DNA of 64,000 bases from Cylindrodendrum hubeiense. Taxonomy: Eukaryota > Ascomycota > Sordariomycetes > Hypocreales > Nectriaceae. The stretch is from positions 186,001-250,000 of the forward strand of contig JAANBB010000022.1 of assembly GCA_014621425.1 (NCBI GenBank), given 5' to 3'. This document shows positions 56,762-64,000 of this stretch, in pieces; positions within the stretch are counted from its first letter, which is position 1; every line of letters starts with the position of its first letter. The notes beneath the pieces are model-generated. The model saw nothing but the letters and a program-made list of their open reading frames with translations. It searched no databases and had not been told where the DNA came from. Made by a program: the position numbers and the translations under genes.

Positions 56762-57664
56762 ATGTCTCCACTTCCCAAGTTGAAGAAGTCAATTCAATTG
56801 GGTGCAGCGACCGGTGCTATCACCCTGGGAACATTTTCCATCTGGGCCAGAAATTGTCACATCGAGAACAGGCCTCAGGGCATGGAATCTATCATGCAAA
56901 GCCCATTGTATCACAAACTAAACCCAGAGTCGAATCCCGCCATTTACGACCGATGCATCCGCTACGTCGACTTTTCGCTGATTAGCCCTGAGCTCCTTGA
57001 AGATGCTCGCTGTGGAGGGCCGAAGCTAGTCAATGCCTTTAGCGGGGGACTTTGGGGTTCCTCAGGCGAGTCCGAACCCTGTTTATTCGCTATTTGGGGT
57101 GTCCTAAGTGGCCGACGAACGCTAACTTGGCGGTGCAGGGTTTTTGGTGCAGCGCAAGTATCTGGAGTTCAAGTATAGGAACGAGGCGACAGCCCACCAG
57201 ACATGGGATGTGGATGATATTTTGAAGGACAATTATGAACAAGGCAGCCGTTCCTCCCCCTCGCTCAACACAAGGCCTGTGGCGGATAACTTCGTTGAGC
57301 GAGGACAAGCGTACGTCAAGAGCAGCGAGCCAGCTAACCTGAATAATTAGGCAGAGAGTTCACCGCACATTTCAATGGGCTAAGACGAACTTCTGAGAAC
57401 ATTCTCTTCCGCTGTGGCGATTTCCCTTCCGTGGCACCAGACGGACCACGCGCTGACGATAGCCTGATCGAGGTGCGCGCTATTGTGAAGCCCGAAGAAC
57501 AACGGGTCGAGTTTCAATTCGACAGTATCATTTTCCAGGGTCTAAACAAAGTCAACGACGTACCATTACCAGTCGCTGTCCTTGTTATTCCGTTCATGAC
57601 TTGGTCACATCAACAATACACGAAATTGTTGGTCGAGACGGGGATCCACAATGTATTGCGATAG
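56762..57664 (+). CDS. conserved fungal protein of unknown function with apparent GC-AG introns
   Basis: 240 residues if spliced as exons 56762-57065, 57139-57243 and 57351-57664. Both introns would then start with GC: CAG|GCGAGT and AAG|GCAGCC. A strong GTACGT donor at 57311 is an alternative for intron 2, but it puts the last exon out of frame. Seen: one hydrophobic N-terminal stretch (QLGAATGAITLGTFSIW), YLEFKYRNEATAHQTWD, FRCGDFPSVAPDGPRADDSL, PEEQRVEFQFDSIIFQGL, and HQQYTKLLVETGIHNVL. These segments match a common ascomycete family I know only as hypothetical. If intron 2 really uses GT, the gene is frameshifted. Confidence 0.72.
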
Positions 57665-58001
57665 CGAGGTTTGTACATAGTGGATTTAGGCTGCATCTAC
57701 CAAATGCGAACAAATCATTCTGTCAACAGAACTCTGGCATAGTACGTGTACCGGAACGGGTAAGGCCGCTTTGGAACTGGTGACTCGCTCAGAGTTCGGT
57801 GCCATCAATGCTAAATTCTCTAGTCCATCTCGCGTTAATGAGATAAGCTGGCATGTAAAGTGGCGGACATTTAGCTGAAATAAGGTGGTAATTATGTTAA
57901 TAGCAGATAGCACCACTTTTCTTTTTCCCCATTACATGTTATAGGAATGAATAGCTATGAGATGATTCCACAGGGCCTTTGTGAGATTGGCTATTGACGT
58001 C
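57665..58001. other. convergent intergenic region
   Basis: 3' flanks of the hypothetical protein and the P450; nothing else visible. Confidence 0.5.
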
Positions 58002-59603
58002 CTACTCTGTTGGCCTCAACCGAATTTTCATTCTCAAGTTCCTAGGTTTCACGAACCACAGGTTACGTGACTCCATCTGCTGCATGTCATACTCCAGCGC
58101 AAAATCAACGAGCGTGACTAGCTGCGGAATTAATTTAGTCATCTCCAACATTGAGATGTGCCGGCCAAGGCAAGTTCGTGAGCCCAATCCAAACTGTAAT
58201 ATTAATTAGGGATCACCACTTCATATTCACGTTATTCGGCAATGACTTACTGGAATATAATATCTCTCCATTAACCTTGTCCTTTCTGGATCTTGAGATG
58301 GGTTATCTAGCCATCTCTCAGGTATGAACTCTTTAGCATTTTGAAATACACCTTCATTGTAATGCGCAGTCCAGCAGTTCAGTCCAACAACGGAACCCTC
58401 AGGAAAGAAGACACCCTGGATCTCAGCGCCACCTTTCGGCACAGTTCGCCACATTGGCAAACCGGTGGCTGAGTGCATTCTCAAACTTTCTTTTATCACA
58501 GCCTGCAGGTAGACCAACCTCTGGTAATCTTCAAATGCCAGTGCGGTATTTCCTGTTGAGGCTTGATGGGCCTCAATCTCTCGTCTCAGAATATCCATGG
58601 TCCGCGGCCACTTTGTCAGATGAAAAAGAACTGAGGACAGGCTAATTCCAGTGGTATCACTGCCGGCGACCACATTCCCGAAACCCATCATGAAAACATG
58701 AAATGGGGTGACGTTGGTTGAATCGCCTTCGTGGGCTTGTGTAATTTTATCGAGAAAGTCCTGTGGTTTGTTGGCGTCAGGCGCAAGCGATATAGAGGCT
58801 GCTCGTTTCTCTGCTCGCTGCGTACGGCGTTCATCCATTCGAGAGCGTACCAAGCCCATCAAAAAACCCCGTGCTGACGCACCTGAGCCGGAGAAGTACT
58901 GGGCGATTTGGTAAACAATAGGATGAAGCCAAGAGTAGACGCCGACAATGCTACCATAAAGGAGAGTTTGGTCCAGCGCTCGGAGAATGCCATTAGAATC
59001 CTCTCCAGCATCGAGGACGCCAAACCGCTGCGAGTATGTGATGTTGCCAATGACATCGAACGCATAGCACTGCATCCAGTGACCAATATCCAGTGCACTA
59101 CCCCATGAGCCGGGTTTCACACCACTGGCAGCCTCCCGCAGTCGCGCCTTAAGAATTTCGGCGCAGTCGTCTACATAAGGTTCGTAGCGTTTCAAGGTTG
59201 AAAGGCTGTACATGCTCTGGAATTTTCTACGTGTCGCTGCGTGCCGTTTGGTGTCCCGATCCGCGAACAATGTGAATACCTTCGGATCAGGGTGCTTCCA
59301 GCAGTCGTACCAATCGGACTTCGTGAATGTGCTCTTGATTCCATATACATTCTTGTCTGGGGTTGAGATGGAGTAGAGATTTGGTGCGAGACGGACAATG
59401 GGCCCGTACCTTTTGTGAAGCTCGATGTTTTCGATGTGGAAATTCCCTTGGTATACTCGGTTCAAATACCAAAGTCTGGTGAATCGTGCCAGCAAAGGCC
59501 CGGGAATGACACGTAGGGTGGATATGCAGGTTTTCCAGAAAGCATTTAACTTCAGAGCTAGCACTACGAAGAGCGCGCCCCAGAAAAAGTATTCGGGATT
59601 CAT
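58002..59603 (-). CDS. cytochrome P450 (pisatin-demethylase-like)
   Basis: 514 residues from exons 58251-59603 and 58002-58193; the 57-nt intron (GTAAGT...CAG) falls just before the heme loop. Seen: an N-terminal anchor (about residues 5-20), the hinge RVIPGPLLARFT, the I-helix NVVAGSDTTGISL, the K-helix ESLRMH, FIPERWLDN, and after splicing FGLGSRTCLGRHISM with the axial Cys. All P450 hallmarks are intact. The overall pattern matches the pisatin demethylase/benzoate-hydroxylase-like branch acting on aromatic substrates. It neighbours an intradiol dioxygenase on the same strand, so sequential hydroxylation and ring cleavage is plausible. Confidence 0.9.
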
Positions 59604-60311
59604 AAATGATGATATGTGCCTTGGATCTATGAGCCAAATTGTACGTAATACGTGGATTATTTTATTATAGAGTTGTAGAAAAACTTTTCACCTTGGACCT
59701 ATATATGAACAAAGGTTTGGCGTCTTATACCATCTATGTAGCGGCTGTATCAGTAAAACACACACTTGCAGCAAGTTCAATAAAGTGAGGCAGTGTAATC
59801 TGTAGGATCTCATTAAATCCAAGTCTTCACTCGGAGGCTAGTTCCGATGTTCTTTGCCCAATCGCGGTCATTTTTCATTTTTAGTTGGTAATTACCTTTT
59901 GTCAGCGCTCATATTGGCCAGTCATCAAGGTCTATACGTGATGGCCGCTATTGAATATCCTTCTTCGGAAATCGCGGACTCTGAGCCGAACGGTGCGACG
60001 CGGAACGCGGCCCCGCAGTGCGAGGTACCAATTCAAGTCTCCCATATTCTCCGTGGTGCTTTCAATAGTCAGTGCCCGAGCCCTTTGAACACAAGTAATG
60101 ACGAAGTGAGCAAACAGCTGTGCTTATGGGCAAGTCGGCGAGGATCAGACGTTCCGTACTACAGAAGAAAACGAAATATATTTCCGTCTGCCAGATCAAT
60201 CTGTCATGATTTCAATGCCGAGTATCACAAGATAGAATTTACATCACGCAGCAAGTCTAGACTTGAATCAAAAATCCCAAATGCAACAAGCTGTAGCCAG
60301 TCTAGTAGCTA
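59604..60311. other. intergenic region with a weak plus-strand ORF
   Basis: Promoter of the P450. A 153-codon plus-strand frame (59854-60315) crosses it and runs into the dioxygenase 3' end. Its N-terminus is mildly hydrophobic but the rest has no recognisable feature, so I do not call it a gene. Confidence 0.4.
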
Positions 60312-61301
60312 TTAATCTAAATCTGGAACCGGAAGGTGATTGACCAACTTCAATCGTAGCTGAAGCTTCTCCAACGCCTCCAACGCGTTCGCATATTTCA
60401 GTTTCAGGCTTTCCTCTTCGTCCACCAATACGAAATCATACTTTAATAGCCAAATCCCTTCCTCAACGTCATATTTCTGCGAGGTAGTCTTGTCAACCCT
60501 TGTCAGATCCACCACCAGACTTTTCTTCACCCCAAATACCGCATCAGAAGTTTCGTAAGGGTCTCCTCGGAGATATAGTGCTCTGCAAGATCACAGTCAG
60601 ATTTTATCCTCATATAAGTTATAGCACTTACGTTGTCAACCCATCCATTCCATCCTTCTCAAACATGAAATGCAAGTGTGCCGGCCTCCAAGAATGCCGC
60701 CCCAGCTGCTCCAGTAGTTTACCGACTGGTCCATCATCTGGGATTCGATAGCTCACGGGTTTGATGCTCTTGAACCAGAACAACCCATTCGGATCGCTCT
60801 CCAGGATACACCTCTCGTGTGCTACATCCTCGACAACTCCTTCACGCTGTACGTCATACAACCCATGGCTATCCGTTCCCCAAATATCGATCTTGACTCC
60901 CTGAAGTGGGTTGCCTGACAAGTCCTTTACTGTGCAGAGGCACAAAAGGGGTTCACCGTCGGGATCAGATGACATCGATCCGCCCAACTCCAGCTCAGGG
61001 GCTTCGGAATGAAACGGGCCGAGTAATGAGCCTTCAGTACAAGACGGGGGCTTTGGATGATTGATGCTGTCGACGAGAAGAGATAGTCCAAGAACGTCGG
61101 AAAGGAGAATAAACTCCTTGGTGATGAATGTGCAAGTCAGATCCACTAGATATAAATCGCAGACTCAGTTTCACTCACATGTCTCACGTCACTGCTAATC
61201 TTCCCACAGCCAACTAGAAAATCCAACGCCGTCCCCCATTCATCAGTGGACAATCTCGTCTCGCGGGCAAAATTGTGCAGATGGGTGACCAATCTCTCCA
61301 T
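60312..61301 (-). CDS. intradiol ring-cleavage dioxygenase (hydroxyquinol/catechol 1,2-dioxygenase-like)
   Basis: Fe(III) enzyme that opens catechol-type rings between the hydroxyls. Exons are 61179-61301, 60632-61116 and 60312-60582; the introns are 62 nt (GTGAGT...AAG) and 49 nt (GTAAGT...CAG); 292 residues. Seen: an N-terminal helical part (MERLVTHLHNFARE), EFILLSDVLGLSLLVD, EGSLLGPFH, VKIDIWGTDSHGLYDV with the first Tyr ligand, and YRIPDDGPVGKLL with the second Tyr. GRHSWRPAHLHF follows with both His ligands. All four iron ligands are therefore present. The N-terminal dimerisation region and length fit the hydroxyquinol/catechol type rather than the secreted short form. Confidence 0.92.
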
Positions 61302-61750
61302 CAAGTAGACAAGACGTGGATCTTCGCATTACGCATTGATACGGTTGGTGTTGGGTGTGATATTGTCAATTGTAAGGTCCATAAGGACGGGACCGACTTG
61401 GAATACCATGTTCGCTGCTTTTCAATAGATGATATGTGTGGGTGTCTCTCTGTGCGTGTCCGCGTTTGTGTAAACGATATACTTAGATGAACGGATGGAC
61501 AGACTAGGATACTCATGACTTGTTCTTAGTTTAATATATAGTGTGGTTCAATTATGCGTAGCCAAATACATTGACAGGGTCCGGTCTTTCGGGGACCAAC
61601 AAGGCAAAAGGCGAAAGGCTCTAACCCTTAGTAGCTCGGGGAATCTCGGCATAATTAGGCCTAGCAAACACCTCGATGTCCGAAAGTCAGGTTAAGAACA
61701 CCAAACGATTACATCAGTGAGATAACTAATTAAGCGCAGTGAAAAACACC
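61302..61750. other. intergenic region
   Basis: Upstream of the dioxygenase. No gene; A+T content rises into the degraded block. Confidence 0.45.
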
Positions 61751-64000
61751 ACTATATCAATAGAAATCGTAGAGTTCGGGTTGAGGCTGTTATTGGAGGA
61801 TATATTGATGAAATTTAAATGGGTTTCCTAGTGTATATAAAACCCTATCAAGTCTTGACCACACATATAAATTTAGTAAATAATATACTAATTAGTAAAC
61901 AACTCTATACAAGACTCAACACAGATTTTAGAAATATTATTATCCTATTATCTATATATCCTATATTAAAGTAAAGATATAAATTTAATAGTTAGAAGTT
62001 AGAGAAATAGCCTGTATATTATAATAGTTTATAAAATACCCTTTTATTCTTATTAGATAAGTATCTAAACTAATTAATATAATTATATTTATCTATATAT
62101 AGTTTTTAATAGACTAATTAGATAGTATATAATTGTGACATTCTGGCTATTATATACTGGTAAGGGTATAGGGTAAGTAAGAATGTATTGGGGATATAAT
62201 CTAAGTGAATTAGAATGTGTACTGAGTAAAGGGGGTTATAAGATCTAATAATGTGTAAATAGGATTATTTGTATAATTAAGTCTATTAATAATTAAGGAG
62301 CTTAAGATTCTTATCTATTATTATAGCCTATATAATAACTAGGTGATCATTACTAGTAATAACTTATAACTCACTTTTTCTTTTATTATTATAGGCTAGA
62401 TATATTAGATTAATTATATAAGGGGTGATATATTAAGGACTAATAGTATTCTAAGAACATATTATTCTATAGATTATAGCACTCTATCACTCTATTATTT
62501 TACTAGTTATATATATAAACTATTATATCCTAGATAGATATATTTCTTAATTATTAATAGATTTAATTATATAAATATTCCTATTTATATATTATTAGAT
62601 CTTATAATTCTCTTTATTTAATATATATTCTAATTTACTTAGATTATATCCTAATATATTCTTATTTACTTTATATATTATAGCCCAGGTTAGGATTAGG
62701 TGGTTATAACTAGTAGAACTATAATATACTCACTTTTTCTATCTTATTATATATAGAGTATATTATTAAGGATTATACCTATAATCCTAGATTATTACAA
62801 TCTATAGATTATTATAATCCTATACACTTTATAATTTATTATAATAGATATAGTATATATATATTTATTTAGTATATTAAATAAGAATCTTAAGCTTCTT
62901 AACTATTAATAAACTTAATTATATAGATATTTCTATTTATATATTATTAGATCTTATAATCCCTTTATTTAATATATATTCTAGTTCACTTAGATTATAT
63001 TCTAATATATTCCTACCTACTCTATATCTTTATTTATATATAATAATTAGAATATTATATATTAATAGCTCTTATTTAGTATATTATTATATTAACCTAA
63101 GTAATATTTTAAATAAGTTAAAATAATAATTTCTAATACTCTTAGAAATATCCTTATTATAGATAAGTAACTTATTATTTAGTCTCTTATAGAAGATAAT
63201 AATAATATATTAGACCCTAATAATAATAAAGTCTTATAAGAGGAACTTAAATATATTAAGAAGTAAAATAAATAACTCTTTAATAAAATTAGTAAATTAC
63301 TTATAATAACTAAATATAATAAGAATACTAAAATTAAAGAGTTAAAGATATTAACTAATTAAGTTATCTTACTTATTAAGTAAAATATAGTATTTTATAA
63401 AGACTTAATTAAATAGAAAAGTCTTTACTAAGATTATATTATCTAACTTAATTCTCTTACTACTTATAGAAAAGATATAATAGAAATCCTTAAACCTTAT
63501 AAACTAAATAACTATAATAATTCTATAATAAAATTATAAAACTTCTCTGATAGAGGCTTCTCACTCTTATTCTTACTCTTATTCTATTCTATAATTAAAT
63601 TTGGGAATAGGGCCCATTCCCGGTTTTAGACTAATTATAGCTCTAAAGATCTTATATAGTTTCCGCAAATTAAAACAGGTCCTATTCCTAGACTGATTAT
63701 ATTTCCAAAAACACAAAACAGAACCCATTTCTAATATAATAGCCTATATTATCCTAATAGACTTTATTAATTATCCTAAGAGCATAATATAAATAAAGCT
63801 TCTATTAAATATTCTTTAAGGTAAGATAAAGTATATTATAAGATTATATCTATTAATCTCTTGAATATCATTCTCACAGTATAAAAAATCACCCCAAGCT
63901 AGATATAGATATTGCAAAAATTATATTTATATTTTAATTTCCCTAAACTAATAATTATTTACACGCACTGCGGTTATATATTAAAAACAGATAATAATCA
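61750..64000. repeat. A+T-rich RIP-degraded repeat block reaching the right edge
   Basis: 2.2 kb of almost pure A+T with stops in all frames. A segment of about 140 bp is present three times: forward at 62172-62313, and inverted at about 62545-62675 and 62882-63026. The forward copy keeps more G. A motif like ACTCACTTTTTCT recurs near 62380 and 62730. A less degraded, internally duplicated piece (ATTCCCGG..., TATTCCTAG...) is at 63600-63740. It is probably nested remains of transposable elements; the type cannot be told. Confidence 0.7.

Noticed and set aside
59854..60315. 153-codon plus-strand frame
   Set aside because: Mildly hydrophobic start but no domain, and it overlaps the 3' end of the well-supported dioxygenase.

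Overview
The window is nuclear DNA from a filamentous ascomycete (Pezizomycotina). Genes carry short introns of about 47-117 nt with GTRNGT donors, CTAAC-like branch sites and AG acceptors. It also holds a Zn2Cys6 regulator, HET-domain and NLR-type genes, and two A+T-saturated blocks typical of repeats degraded by repeat-induced point mutation (RIP). I cannot name the species. Splice sites were placed by eye and checked for reading-frame closure, so all are predictions.

Bases 1-10561 look like a catabolic cluster. It holds a left-truncated alpha/beta-hydrolase, an isochorismatase-like cysteine hydrolase, an NCS1 purine/cytosine-type permease, a DHA1 MFS transporter, a P450 and a homogentisate-dioxygenase-like enzyme. 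The genes lie in three divergent pairs, and each shared promoter is rich in CGGCA/TGCCG. A ring-opening pathway for an aromatic or N-heterocyclic compound is a reasonable inference.

Bases 11282-22112 hold a membrane-anchored protein of unknown function, a PNP-NB-ARC-TPR NLR with almost identical TPR units, and a 739-residue protein that reminds me of uncharacterised bacterial proteins. A 2.8 kb RIP-degraded DNA transposon with inverted termini (23416-26251) separates these from a HET-domain gene (26608-28569). Just after that gene is an initiator tRNA-Met whose 72-nt body is perfect but is interrupted by a 55-nt insert with the marks of a spliceosomal intron. This is the most unusual feature of the window.

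Bases 31277-36426 form a small island: a helical protein with one central hydrophobic segment (pore-former-like), a convergent protein with a Cys-Phe-Trp-Tyr motif, and a cytosolic metzincin protease. Each of the three has a TATA box. A LaeA-like methyltransferase with nine exons follows. Next comes a coiled-coil protein whose 3' end runs into ambiguous bases, probably an assembly break.

Bases 45764-61301 hold two short-chain dehydrogenases, a Zn2Cys6 regulator, a MYND-finger protein, a sugar-type MFS transporter, a conserved fungal protein that appears to use two GC-AG introns, a pisatin-demethylase-like P450 and an intradiol ring-cleavage dioxygenase. The last few again suggest use of aromatic compounds. 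From about 61750 to the right edge the DNA is an A+T-rich degraded repeat block with inverted repeat copies.
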